From Phorcus lineatus (lineage: Eukaryota; Mollusca; Gastropoda; Trochida; Trochidae), in contig OV121081.1 of assembly GCA_921293015.1 (NCBI GenBank), positions 45,223,877 through 45,287,876 on the forward strand: a stretch of DNA of 64,000 bases, given 5' to 3'. Below the pieces are notes generated by a model that did no database searches, had not been told where the DNA came from, and worked only from the letters and a program-made list of their open reading frames with translations. The position numbers and the translations under genes were made by a program. How positions within the stretch are numbered: position 1 is the first letter of the stretch; every line of letters starts with the position of its first letter. Positions 35,141 through 47,800 of the stretch are shown piece by piece.

Positions 35141-37642
35141 TCATGTGGCAGTCGGGTGAATGAGATACTCAGAGATGGGGCATTAATTGCATAGTTCATT
35201 TAATACTTCTGACACTACTTCAATGTTTTCAGCCTTTTTTTATCATTTTCCTGTGATTCTACGTACATTTGCAGTTTCTTCATGATAACTTACAATCACA
35301 TGAGGGTATTTAACATTATTTTGGAAAAGAAAACATCCAAAAGTTTGACATTTTGATATTAGAATCAAAGGATTTAACACCCTTGTAGAGTAGTACTACT
35401 AATGACAAGGAGACACTCAAGCGTCACAAAATATGAACATATGAGACATTCGACCCCTGAAGAAGAATAGAATATAAAAAAATATTGTCTTATTATTTGT
35501 TCTGAAAAATGAAAATATACTTACAGAATCTTTAAAAGAAAAGAAGAAAAAGATAAATTGGAATTTAAAAAAGTGAATTATTAGTTGGAATACTGATGTC
35601 TGTGCCCGGTAAGAAGAATTTATGATTAAATCCCTGTGTCAGGTAAATCTAAAACAAATTTGTTTCTAAATCGATTTTAAATCCTTAGTTAAAATACATT
35701 GAAGAACTGTTTTAAAACAATACATTTTAATTACATAGTTGAAGCAAACCTCCCCCCCCCCCCCCCCCCCCCCTTCCTCTTATATCAAGGGGAAATGATC
35801 ATTACACATCCTTACAAATTTCCAAAAAATATTTATCGGTCTCTCTTTCTCCTAAAACACAGCCTACAAGCTAATATTTATAGTATTAGATTTATGTATG
35901 AATGTTTCTACTGTAAATTAAATCTAAAAAGTTAGATGTATCAGTTTATTATTAAATTTTAAGTGTATTTGATAAAAATACATACAACCGATTCAGTTTT
36001 TATATAATATGATTGTTATCGGTGTTATCGCCCACGTAATTACATTATTTCAAATGTTCTGAACAAATTCATAAAGCAAAGAACAACGCATAAGCTAAAA
36101 ACGCTATTTTATTATATTCAAGTAGATAGAAATTGTTACATACTAACTATACAATCCTCGTCTGACTAATAATAAGAGAGGCATGAACTTGAGTGCATAT
36201 GTCTTGTCAATAACAATAGTAAGAACTATTGATTTGATATAACAAAAACTGACTGACAAGTTAACTTATTGTAACAAGACATGGTTTATTCAGGTGGTTA
36301 TAATCATAGTAAATCGACTGTTGTTATGATATTAAAAATCATAGCGTCGAAGCCACATCTATGAAAATTTGAATTACTAAGTTCAATATATGATAAGTGA
36401 CGTTCCCCGAATCATAGCCACAGTATCTAGATAAATGCAGAGCTGCACACCGTTTTCTTGTAAGTACATAAGGCAAACATATGCTGTAGTTTGGCGCGTT
36501 TTCATTTTAGTGAAATAATCAGATGTTCTCAACACTCAACATAAACATTATCGAAACATTTAACGTGTAACATTAAGTATTGGTTCGTGGATGTCGTCAT
36601 TATTTCACGCCAGAGGTGCTCATGTCAGATACAGTAAGTATGGGTAAACACATTAATATAAAAAATGCTTAGTTTAATAATGTGCGACTCATTATCTTGG
36701 TACTTTACAAACGCAAATTTCATGGTAAAAATATACTGGAAACAATAATGACACATTATAAACATACGGACTTTGGTATATTTGATATGTCAAAAACCTG
36801 GACAACAGAACAACAGAAAACCTTATCATGTTTTGAGTAAATTGCGTTCATTGTATTTCATTTTTCACCACCTTTTATCCGATAAATCAGTCACATATGA
36901 TCTCATGCTCACATTTCTTGTTCATCTTAGATACATTAGCTTGGTACTGTAACTAAGCTTTACCTGTATCATACCTTTGCATGATGATGGTCTGCCAATA
37001 TGTTAACGAGCTGTTGCAAGGGTTTTGTTACGTTAACAGCAAACTTACAGCATCGTATTTCATGAAAATATAGGCTGATCAATTAGGATCATGATAATGT
37101 CTACATTAATTCTGTTCTAGGATTTATACCCGCTTTCATCCTGATTTCCATATGTTATAAACAAACATATAACCTAAGTCGTTTATATAATTTATCATTA
37201 TTTACATTATCTTTCCATGGTGTTCCTGCATTTCAGCTTTGTTGTTCCATTGACAAATAAATTAATATTGCTCGCCTTATCCATGAACTAGAACATTGGT
37301 TTAAAAGCTGTAGGAGGGATTGAACAATAGTGGAGCCATCGGATGCTTCTTTACATTCATAAAGTCATTGACGTCTTTTACCATGTCGATAATGCCTGTT
37401 GTTGAGGACTAAAGGGCTATTGGTAACTCATAGTCAGAATCTACTTGACTTATTTCTGGGTTTACAAACCCTTAATCATGGAACACCTTGTAAAGTAGAA
37501 ACCTGACAATATTGTCAATATCCTTGCTGTTTTAAGTTACACATATTCAATACCTGTGAAGATTTTATAGCAATATAACACTCAGTGCTTAGAGGTAGAT
37601 AGATAAATATGCAGTTACAACTTTCATACTTTCATATTACTT
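35141..37642. other. No gene recognised
   Basis: AT-rich, with a long poly-C run (listed separately) and no convincing coding sequence. Confidence 0.4.
35752..35773. repeat. Poly-C run (22 C)
   Basis: An uninterrupted run of C, unusual in such AT-rich DNA. The exact length may be a sequencing estimate. Confidence 0.95.
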
Positions 37643-37921
37643 TATCTTTTCCTTCATAACACCCCGGGAACAACTCTGAACATTGATATTACAAAATTTC
37701 TGCTCGGGGACCCAAAGGCAAACCTATTGACTAACCACATTTTTATTATAACAAAAGAGTTTGTAAACAAAGCAAGGTTTAGCACCAACGATCTGAATTT
37801 CAATGAACTAATTAACTTCATAGAATTTCATTCTAAGTTAGAAAAATACATTTTTTCGGAGGATAACCCCAATTTTCAAAGAAAATGGTCGTGTTTGTTC
37901 CAAATAGATAATGTACTGTGA
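37643..37921 (+). pseudogene. LINE ORF2 C-terminus
   Basis: About 92 codons open to the stop at 37919-37921. It parallels the last third of the fragment at 562-1347. An LLGDPKANLLTNHI segment aligns with the other copy's FFGSQDSNYLFNHI. It is followed by a basic helix (TKEFVNKARF against AKKYIHKMSI), an F-rich segment, and KLEKYI against KVEKYI. It lies downstream of the zinc-binding domain, so it has no catalytic residues. Any internal start codon would be meaningless. The homology fades above 37643. Confidence 0.7.
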
Positions 37922-38111
37922 GTCCCCTCTTTTTCTGCATCTTTTCACTCTTTCATTCTCGCCTATTTCCTATCCTATCTACCTTTCTTCTTCTGTTTTA
38001 TTTCTGATGATTAATGGTGATACTGAAGAGTTTTCAACAATGATTGAGTGAGTGTACCATCTCTTTTCTGTTAATAAAAAAATCTCAAAAAAAAAAAAAA
38101 AAAAAAAAAAA
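37643..38111 (+). mobile_element. L1/Tx1-type LINE 3' end, 5'-truncated, with poly(A)
   Basis: A 5'-truncated retroposon copy. The end of ORF2 (37643-37921) is followed by a 3' untranslated region and a run of 25 A at 38087-38111, with AATAAAAAAATC just before it. 5' truncation with a 3' poly(A) is the usual product of target-primed reverse transcription. No target-site duplication was found by eye. Confidence 0.75.
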
Positions 38112-39149
38112 GGATGTTTCAATCCCGTTAAAATAATCATGTTCAGTTGTACGCTCCAGCAGAAATAAGGACAGAGTCATTCGTTTGACATGTGATTGAG
38201 CAATTTTCACTATAAAATTCAACTTAAAAATACCTGTTTCAAAAACGCAAAGCATGATTTAACAATTGAGTCGGTATTCCCACTTTCAGCGTGTTTCATT
38301 AGATATCCAGGATATGATGAAATAAGTAAATATAATATATATTTACTTTCTCAATAAAATAAACCGACATCTATCTTAAAATTTGTCCTTATGGCATTGT
38401 TTATACATTTCTAGGCTATTCATTTTGTAACAAAGATAACAGTGTGTTAGTAGTCGTTGAGTATTAATTAACGTAAAGTTTGAATAATCAATTATATTCC
38501 TAAACAACCTCATTCCTACACACACTGTTCTAAAACAAACTAATTCGAGCTTCCCCTGGCGACAATATATTGCGACATACACTACCTTGCAATATTTCAG
38601 CCAATGAAAATACCGGATGCATGGATAGCATATTTGTCGTCACACAGGTGTATGCAAAGATGTTGTTGCTAAACACGGCGTATGTGGTTTGTATAGAAGA
38701 CTAAAAGTGCAAAGTGCACACTCGAATAAAACCTATCTTTACGAAAGCATACGAAATATCTGAGGCGTTAATAAAGGCGTTGCTCATTCTACAACTAATT
38801 GCATCCAATCATATTTGACATTTCTAGACCGTGAATATGTGGCGGAACTACCTCTGTAGGGAGAGGATAGAAATAACTGAGTTTAGGTAAATGTTACGTT
38901 TGAACTATTATCAAGGCATCAATGTTTTATAAAACCATCTGTTCATGTCTTTTGACTTGAAACCTCCTTGTCAATTAAAGTTATTAATCAAGTATTCTTC
39001 TTTCACATTTTACTCTTTTTGGGGAAAAAGAACACTATCCATCGTACTACAAATATTTGATACCAAAGACATACTTAAATCCTAAAATATATTTACCATT
39101 TTCATTATAATATATAGAATGTTTATACTTGCCTTAAGACTAAAAAGTT
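38112..39149. other. No gene recognised
   Basis: AT-rich. The minus frame at 38376-38582 has no motif. Confidence 0.4.
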
Positions 39150-39550
39150 GATCTAAATCTGTTGATCATTACCCCTAATCGTAAAGAGTATTTAGTGGAA
39201 ATGAAATCGGGGTGAAATATTGACAGCTGCTTAATCATTGGTGAATGGTTCCTACGGGTATACATGATGTTTTAGCGTGCAATCTCTAGTCACCATCATT
39301 CAAAAATTGTCTGCCTACGCAAATCAATTGATTTCGCCTTTGAAGATCGTAGCGCAAACAATAATACTGCATATTATCAAGACAATATCAGGAACACTTC
39401 CGGCAGTATAGTGAATATAAAATGTCTGAAATCAATTATAAAAATATAAAAGAAAGACTGGCAGAGATTAATTCTACATATTGTTTACATCTGATTTAAT
39501 GATGATGACTAAAGCATGGTTAATTATTAACCTTTGTAGTTCAATAGCCT
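39150..39550 (+). repeat. Dispersed module S, copy S4 (start of duplicated block A)
   Basis: GGAAATGAAATCGGGGTG, ATTGACAGCTGCTTAATCAT, GTGCAATCTCTAGTCACCAT, AATTGTCTGCCTACGCAAAT and GGCAGAGATTAATTCTACAT occur in order. The block at 52330-52740 has clear counterparts of each. The core AATCTCTAGTCAC with the following 80 bases also aligns with S1 and S3. Confidence 0.65.
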
Positions 39551-39663
39551 ACAGCAATGTAAGTCCCCTAAAATAGCTTTGATAGTTGAATTAATCAACA
39601 ACATTATTGTTGGAATTTATGCACTACTATAAACCTATTTCATTCTGATAACAATTCGAGAAA

Positions 39664-39687
39664 GATAATGAATGAATGAATGAATGA
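39664..39687. repeat. (GAAT)n short tandem repeat
   Basis: Four to five GAAT units immediately before the 72-bp duplication. Confidence 0.9.
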
Positions 39688-39693
39688 TAAAAT

Positions 39694-39837
39694 AGTTTTC
39701 CATCTTCATTGTGGCGGGACATATAAAAAGTTTGTTCATTGACCATTGGTGCTACTTAAACCTATAGTTTTCCATCTTCATTGTGGCGGGACATATAAAA
39801 AGTTTGTTCATTGACCATTGGTGCTACTTAAACCTAT
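39694..39837. repeat. Perfect 72-bp tandem duplication
   Basis: 39694-39765 and 39766-39837 are identical by reading, each starting AGTTTTCCATCTTCATTGTG and ending TACTTAAACCTAT. Perfect identity implies a very recent event, a polymorphism or an assembly artefact. Confidence 0.97.
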
Positions 39838-39839
39838 AA

Positions 39840-40589
39840 TTCCAAATGTTATATACATATTTGGTATTTTGCTAAGCCATTGGTATCATTCTTTAAAGTA
39901 AGATATTGTCAGGAGCGTCTAAGGTTTCGTGATTCATACAATCACTGATTAGTCTAATGTCTTTGTTACAACCGCATAGAAAATCAAATTGATATATTAA
40001 AGTGACATTATAGGTAACCAACCCAACCAGGTAGGAGGGTCAACGATGACCTGTATGTTGTGTTTGTGTTGTGATGTATATTTTAATATCATATGCAAAG
40101 TTATCGAATTTGTAGATATAATATTGTTTGTCATCCCCAGACAAAATACAGTCAAGTGATACTGTTTCAGTTGATGATTCGGAGCCGTGAAATGAAAAAA
40201 AGTAATTCAAGAGTTTAGTTTCGAAAGACCTCCAGTCTTAGCAGGTATCACTCTGTATATTTCATCAATGTTCTGCAGTTACCTGTAATGAATACGGAAT
40301 AGAATATTGGTTGTCAATAGTGCATCTTTCTGTTTCATTTGAATTGTAGTTTACAACACAAAGCCAACACAAAATTATAAAGAAGCACCTAATCAGTCAC
40401 CAGATGTAATTTCTTCAACAGTGTACTGTTGCAATGCAATTCATCCAAAAGACTGTCATTATCACGACATTTTAACAAATTCTTATCAGTGTTGAATTCA
40501 CTAGCAAATAGAGATTGACGTATTTTCAACAATTTATTATGGGATATCAAAACTTTTTTTTATGTCTGTCATGTATTTTAAAAAAATGT
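39840..40589. other. No gene recognised
   Basis: AT-rich interior of duplicated block A. No motif. Confidence 0.4.
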
Positions 40590-40760
40590 TTAAACGTTGT
40601 TTTTTTAAGATACATTTAACAATGCATCCAATAAAAACTCAACACAATTTGCCTTTATACGCACGTGTGGTCATTTGTGGAAATACTGTGTCCTAAACTG
40701 TAGGTTAAAGTGATTTCAAGTTGTCCAATCAATTTAATGTAAACTAAGTTCTTTAATTAT
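40590..40760 (+). repeat. Dispersed module m2, copy in block A
   Basis: AAGATACATTTAACAATGCA, CCAATAAAAACTCAACACAA and TTGTCCAATCAATTTAATGT match 58503-58690 and, less closely, 53455-53650. Confidence 0.65.
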
Positions 40761-41399
40761 TATGACATTTTCAACGTTTCTTGATAATCACTTAGACTTT
40801 CACCTGTTCAGAAAATTCTATCGTGAATACCTTTTTTCATAATATCATCAAATGCAATAATCAAAAAGAAATAACAGTTTGCAGTACATTTGAAATGCCA
40901 TAAAGCTACCTTATAGTAAGGCAAAATAGTGAGGAACTACATGAGCACGTTGCTTGATCAATTTGATATATATGTATATGTAAAACAATGACCCGATGGT
41001 AGCAGGATGAGCTAAAGCAGCTCAAGAACAAAACAGTGCAGGTTAAAATATTTTTCAGAGGTTTCTTTCTCTCGGCATGATTTTTTCTGAATGTGTTGTC
41101 TTATTTGCTAGGCCAAAAACCTTTAAGGCACTGTAAGATAATTGGTAAATCTTTGAAAGAGGTATTGGAATGTAAAGAAAAGCTGAAAATGTCAGAAACA
41201 ACTACTGATAAGACCCACCTGTTGATTGTAGGTTAAGATAGAGACAGAAACAATGGGGGGATTACTTACTCAGTGATTGTAGTCAAATAAATTTTTTAAT
41301 TGTCTCCTGTGATTACAATCTGGTTTTGCTGAAATTAGGGTAAATTATGGTGATGCTTTTGTAAAATAATCAAATGCTTTTCCTCATGAGGTTGAGAAA

Positions 41400-41545
41400 T
41401 GTCTGTTAATGATGTTGATAATGACTGACTGCAGAAACAGACTTAAAGTCTCCATCTGTTGCAGGATCTGTGATCCGTATGTCCAGAGAGTCATCAAAAG
41501 AAATTGGCGACAAAATCCTGTCAGGAAAGAATGGGAAACATTGAT
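41400..41545 (+). repeat. Dispersed module b, copy in block A
   Basis: TTGATAATGACTGACTGC, AACAGACTTAAAGTC, GAGTCATCAAAAGAAATT and AGGAAAGAATGG recur at 54346-54475 in the same order and spacing. Confidence 0.75.
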
Positions 41546-41845
41546 GGAATAATGATCAACATTTTAGAGTGAACCTTCACAGAGATGTTGTGACATTTCA
41601 ATAACTAAGTCAAAAGATGAAGCGAAACTTTATGGAGTGTCAATCATGTTCAAAACTGCTTCCATAATTATTCTGTCCAAAAATGTCCATTTGATAGATA
41701 TTTTATTCGTTGCTCTTTCGAAACTGTATATTTCATCTGAGAACCCAATAAAACCTCAGAAACATCTAATCTTGTCAAAATATAAAATCAAACAAAATAT
41801 ATAAGGACCCAACAATGTAGATTTTTCAACTTATATAACTTTTTT

Positions 41846-41925
41846 TTAAAAATTCACTTGAATACATAGAAAAAAATTTTAAAAATTAAAAATTCACCTT
41901 AATACATAGAAAAAATTCTCTTATT
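41846..41925. repeat. Two-unit 40-bp tandem repeat
   Basis: AAATTCACTTGAATACATAG and AAATTCACCTTAATACATAG, 40 bases apart, each followed by an A run. Confidence 0.85.
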
Positions 41926-41929
41926 GTTA

Positions 41930-43509
41930 AGTGTTCTGGTGAAACCCGATAAAATATGTACAGTATTGTAGATTTTCACCAAAGGTATCGATAACCAATG
42001 ACTTAAGACGTTCATCATGAACGACTCCTATGATTAAAGACTGGAGTCAATCTCGATCACATCCATAGATCCATACCGTGCTTGACATTCTGTGTCAAAC
42101 AGTTCAACAAACTCTCATCATTCAAGATATAGTGATGGGAAAGCCATTTCCATTGGCAGCCATCAGGTCATGGATACCTTGCATTGAGTCTTATGGTACA
42201 GTGGACCATTGACTTCCAACACATAAACATTGACAACGGGGGTTTACATTTGGACTTATCAATGATGTGCAGTTGATACCGTGTCGTGTGCAAAAAGTGA
42301 TTTCATATGAGGTGTTGAATCTTCACCTTGTGATTTTGATCTTTGCACATAGAACATTTTCGGACTGCCAACTTAATTAACTAAGCCGTTGATAATAAGG
42401 CATTTTATGGTCAATAGTTTAACCCTTACAACGTGTATTTTCTTGGTCGGCAAATATAATTTACAGTATGGCCTTGACCTAGTAGAAATGTATATCTGAA
42501 AAAATTAAATTTTGACAAGCTTTTGATAAAAAGTCAATGATCTTGAGTTGATACTATAATTTTCACATTAGTTTTTTAGTTCACATTGACCTTTTTGTCA
42601 ATTTGGATTTTGTTTTATTTGAGGCTATCAGTTTTTGAAAACCCACATCTTGTAATCTGTTATATTTAGATATAAAAGCAGGGATTACTATGGCAATGAA
42701 TGTGAGAAAAACAAAATTAATTGCCCCAATACCAATCAATTATTCTCAGCCATAACATTTGGCTTATCACTGTGGAGGGAACAATGTCCCTCATGTATGA
42801 TCAATTTCGGGGTAATAATCTCCCGTGTGAATACAATGAAAATGTTTTTGTTTGGTTTCCTCTCATTATACGTCATAAATAATTAGGGGACAGCCAGCTA
42901 AATTTCGGGTCACGCTCACATACATGTACATGTGCATGAAAAGTCTATTCATTCACATATCGTAAACGATTCATTAATCCTAAACTCACACGATAGCCGC
43001 GGCAGTCTTTCTTATAATCACTGCATTATAGGTACATGGATGAACTTTGGTGGTATGAAAACAAGTTGCTGACGTGGCCAATCTGTATCCCCCGCAAATG
43101 GTACACTGTGTTTAGGTTTTATTTCTTATCAATTTAAGATGTGTCAATGACTGTATTAGAATAAGCATTCCTTAATATCATTATGCTGAATTATAATTCT
43201 CAAAATTTAAAGAAAATATTTCATTCATGTACATGATCATAATATACAATCAAATCTCAGTAGACAAATAGCATAGGCAGAAAAAACTGGATCATTTTAG
43301 TTTTAATATAATGTTATTATTTTGATCCCCATTATGTTTTAAATTTCATTAGATTTCAGTTTTTGTAAGTGTATTTATATATATATACCAGAGATAACCG
43401 AATGCAAATAGGATTACCTGCGATACCCAGCGGTCTCTCTCAGTGCTATCAAAGATTTTTTTCCCTACCACAACCTTTATAGTTCATTAACATTGTTTTA
43501 TATATAATC
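41930..43509. other. No gene recognised
   Basis: AT-rich, without a convincing frame or repeat. Confidence 0.4.
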
Positions 43510-43511
43510 TA

Positions 43512-44890
43512 AACTCACGGGCAAAAAAAAGTATACGTCTTTCATACTGATATAAATTCAAACTTTTGATCATACCAAATGTTAGTGATACTTAAAATGA
43601 TGGCATGATACATACAACACATGATACATATCGCACAAAAGCAACTTTTTTAGAAACCAGAAAAATCGTGAATTCCGTTTAAAATCAATTGCATGAAAAT
43701 TAAGCGCATAAAATATGTATAAACGAAATTGCTGGATAGCAGCTTAAAAACACAAAAGGAATGACAAAGTTGAACCAGGAACTACGAGAGAGAGCTCTTG
43801 GGATGGCCGAAATGGGAGCCACACACGTCCATATTGCTCGAACGTGCCATTGCACAGACAGACTGGTCGGACCCAGAAAAGACCCCGAAGTGGAAGACCA
43901 CGTGTTACTACGCATCAAGAAGATCATTACATCCGGACCATTCATCTGATTTGTAACGGCAACGGAAACAGAGCAAACGGCTCTTGGTCGTCGTGTCAGT
44001 AGACGTACAATGTCCAGAAGATTACGTGTTGCAGGGATTCAGGCTTATCGCCCCTTCCGAGGCGTATTCTTAATCCCTCAACATAAGCGTCGTCGACTTC
44101 AATGGCCTGGCGAGTTTTCTCCTGTCTGTATCACAACGATGGAAGGCAGATGGTGTACAAGCGCCGTGGTTAACGTTTGGCCGCTACATCTGTCCAACAT
44201 GTCTATCCTTACGGTGGTGGTAGTTTCATGTTTTGGGATTATATATATGGTGACGTTTAAACGCAAATGGTCGTTATAAATTGAATATTAAATTCTCCAT
44301 CCAGATGTGTTCCCTTTCATACAAGCACAGGCCCAGGGAATCGTAAACCAGCATGATAACGCAAGAACCCACACGGCATTAGCAACATTCAAATTCCTTA
44401 AACAGAACAACGTTCATGTGCTCCAGTGGCCTGTCCGTTCTCCCGACCAAAATCCAATTATACACTTATTGGATCACTTGAACAGGCAGGTAAGGGCCCG
44501 TAAACCCGCCCAACAAAACAGACAAGAGCTTTTTCATACCCTTAGAGAAGAGTGGCAACGTATGCCTGACGTCGTCATCCGACGTTTAACAACGTCGATG
44601 AGGAGACGTGTCCGTGCCTGTATTGACGTGGCAGGAGGTCACACACGTTATTGACAACAGTAGAGAATGTTTGAGGTCTCACTGTTGATACTAGAGACAC
44701 TTGAAATGATTGAAATTTGACCCCCTGCATTTTTAAATGAGATTGCAGAAAAAAATGGAGTGATCTGTTTGTGTGAGTCATTGTCATTTGATTGTGCTAT
44801 AATATCATTTTCACAGCATTGACATATCATATTTTGGTTTTATGTTATGAGCATTGGAAGTTAACCTATACTTTCTTTTGCCCGTGAGTT
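43512..44890 (+). mobile_element. Tc1/mariner element 3, degenerate
   Basis: A 1379-bp element flanked by TA (43510-43511 and 44891-44892). The inverted repeats begin AACTCACGGGCAAAAAAAAG on the left and AACTCACGGGCAAAAGAAAG on the right (minus strand). The outer 15 bp equal the terminal repeat head of the intact element 2, but the inner part diverges (GTATA against CGTCACC), so this is a sister subfamily. It carries a broken transposase. Confidence 0.93.
43761..44654 (+). pseudogene. Tc1 transposase pseudogene, multiple frameshifts and lost catalytic residues
   Basis: It starts at ATG 43761 (MTKLNQELRERALGMAEMGA), aligning with the intact transposase start, and ends in GGHTRY, matching that protein's DHTRY end. 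The coding sense moves between frames. The first helix-turn-helix is in frame 1, the GRPR linker (PRSGRPRVTTHQEDHYIR) is one frame over near 43880-43935, and the second helix-turn-helix (VSRRTMSRRLRVAGIQAYRP) is near 43995-44055. The KRRG and GGGSFMFW segments are in another frame at 44150-44240, with a stop inside. The block with the first catalytic Asp (FTDES) is missing. The second Asp survives (QHDNARTH), but the third acidic residue is replaced (NPIIHL instead of PIEHL). It is inactive beyond doubt. Confidence 0.92.
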
Positions 44891-47800
44891 TATACATTGT
44901 ATTGTAATTTTTTAACATGACTGTTACATGATAGGTACAAAGAACCTTATGAATCTATGTTCAATCCAGAAAATAATTTCTAAAAAAATGTTTCCTTAGA
45001 AATAAAGAAGGAATAAGTTGAAAACCCAAAGAAGCTCCAGCTCCATATGAAATTGTTCCATATAGTAAGTTTCATTGTCCTACAACACATTCTGTAATAA
45101 CATGAAATGAGCCACAATTATATGTAAGAATAGGTTGAAAATTCAATACAAATTTATTGTTCCACACACCAAGTGTCAATGACTATTATGTAACGTCTGT
45201 TATAAATGGCCGATGATTTATATTCAAACGATGGCAAGTACAAGTGCTTTACAGTTTTATCATAAATCAAAGCCATAAAAACGTAAATTTATTTAGTTGA
45301 TCATTCAAAATCGCTAACTCAAGGTTGAAATGCTCTGTCATAAACATAGAACTAACTACGCAGATTGCTTTCACGTGGAACCATTTGAAACTATCAATAG
45401 TGAATATGTCGTTCTTTTATTGACATAGAATAAATTATTTTGTATATATTGCTACTGTTAAAAGGATTCAAAAGTTACATGCACAAATAGTTAAAAGAAG
45501 TTAAGTAAACCGATATGAGTTTTACAACAAAGCATAGTGTCGCCCTGAATTATATGTAGGTATTGACAACCCGGCCAGGTGTTAAAGGTTTCATGAGGGT
45601 AACAGTAACAGTTTCTCTGGACATAACCTTCCTTTTGATTGGTAAAATAACTTCTTTGTGATTGTATGGAGTTTATTAACATCTTCGATATCAGATCAGT
45701 CACGTACATACAAATTAAAACAAAATAAAATCACATTTTGAAAATCAAATATCAGTAAAACATATAAAGCAGGCGATGCTTCATTTTTAATTCTAGTCTT
45801 TTTTTATATCTCTTAGCATTAAGATATCATTTAAGGAATGTAGTATTTAATTCTAAGGATCAAGTCCATTAACCCTGTTGATATGTACATCATAGTAACT
45901 AATGTCCTTTGAATGTATGAGGGTTAATAGCGGTTTCAATTAAATGAACTGTTTTCATAAGATCAATTTATCTAATATATAGTTTTGGGTAGCAAAAACT
46001 ACCCAGATATTCGGTCTATTTGAAATATATTCCATATTAATTTTGTGACATTTTTTTAATTATTAACACAATCAATGAATGTAGAGCACACTAAACGTTT
46101 ACAGTATTATCTGGTATCTACATGTAATTTGGAGTTTTTAATTAACCAGCTACGTTTAAAGAAGTACTTTCCTAATGTCTGTTTATTTCATTGAAAACAT
46201 AGGAAGCCCATCACCCGTACTGCGCTGCGTTTCTCAATCGAGTACATTAGAGAAGAACAATTATATTTCAAAGATTCCATGGATATTAACACTCTAGAAA
46301 AGGATTTATCGTATTCCCGTACGCTTTACGTAAGGTAAAGTTTAATCTAAGATTAAAGTTGCTACCTCGCTTTCAAAAGTGATAAACTAACTTCAATCCT
46401 TTCATGTTTGCAGCCTATGATTAAGAAAGGATTCAGCAAGTCAAAGAGCTTCTTACAGTGATTACTAGTTGAAGCCTGCCCTTCGGGCAGTCGAATGTTC
46501 ATTGAGAACAACGTAAACTTGTGATTGGAGACACGTTCAGAGACATATGTTTACCTCTCTATTTTGACATGCATGTTTGAGGATTGTGTTACCTGGCCAA
46601 ATGTTAAAGTTGCTCACTTCCTGTCGTTTACATGCTCTATATACATACGACCATGTTAACTCAAATGTGTATTAAGTTTAACAACAATTCAACAGCTTAT
46701 TGTTTTCAACATCTATTTCGCATCAAATTTCAAATGAAACATTTTTACATTAAAATGAAACAAGAGCTCCTCGTTTAAAATTTCTTACAGCGTCTAAAAT
46801 CATAACTATTCGGTTAAAATTGTCCCCATTGTTTACGTTTAGGTTCAAGGTCCTTCAAAGGATTGCAGGTTTAACCGTTATGGACAGCTTAATGAATGGA
46901 CATCGTCACCCTTATTTTACATTGACGTGCCAGTGACAGCAATGAATTCGGCGCGCATGGAATAACCAACAGTTACACTTTCAGAGCCAAAAGTATGAAT
47001 TTTGGGTATACTTTTGGAATGTCTGTGGAACAAACAGCGAAATAATGTGTAATGATAAATGAAGCTAGTTTACTTCTGTAGGATCTGTCCTTCACCTTCG
47101 TAACCTTTGAACACTTGCACTGTGTTAATGTTTTCAAATTATGTGACAGTCCACATTTATGCTAACACAAACACGACTTAAGTTTAATGATAACAATATT
47201 TATCTCAAAGTCATTATGACATTATAAAATCCCAAATGCTTGAGCTGCACGTTTATAACATTCATTCCAAAATAATTACAAAATGATATTGTTTCACAAG
47301 TTTTGGTTATACAGATCGGACGAAAGCTTTCAAAAACATGCAACAGTTTCTGATTCATACACTGTGAGTAATCAATCAAAATGATCAATTGTAACTTCGT
47401 ATTCGCATTTAAATTCTAAAAGGAGGTCTAACAACCGATGTTCACATGAAGAGCGTTGAAGAATTACTTGAAATTATATAGTAACTAATAAACTTCATCG
47501 TTGTTGACATCTATACAAATATTGAAGTTTGATTTGAACAACATTTCCTTACTTTCTATAGCAAAAAAGAAGAAATTAGTTTTACCATCTTTACACCTGC
47601 GTTGACAAGTTTAATTATTTCCTCTCCCATAAAAAAACAAATACCTGAACTCGGAATACTCTATTTTGATAACTACAAGTCTTCAAGTGTGTTCTGCTCT
47701 AATCTTTCTGTAAATTGATGGCCATCTTAAATTTGGAGTGATATGATTATGAGGTTTATTCTTAAAATGCGGACAAAATTGCATGAGCAAAGGAGTAATG

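Noticed and set aside
35699-35935. 78-codon frame with a poly-Pro tract
   Set aside because: The Pro tract is the 22-C homopolymer. The rest is AT-rich noise.
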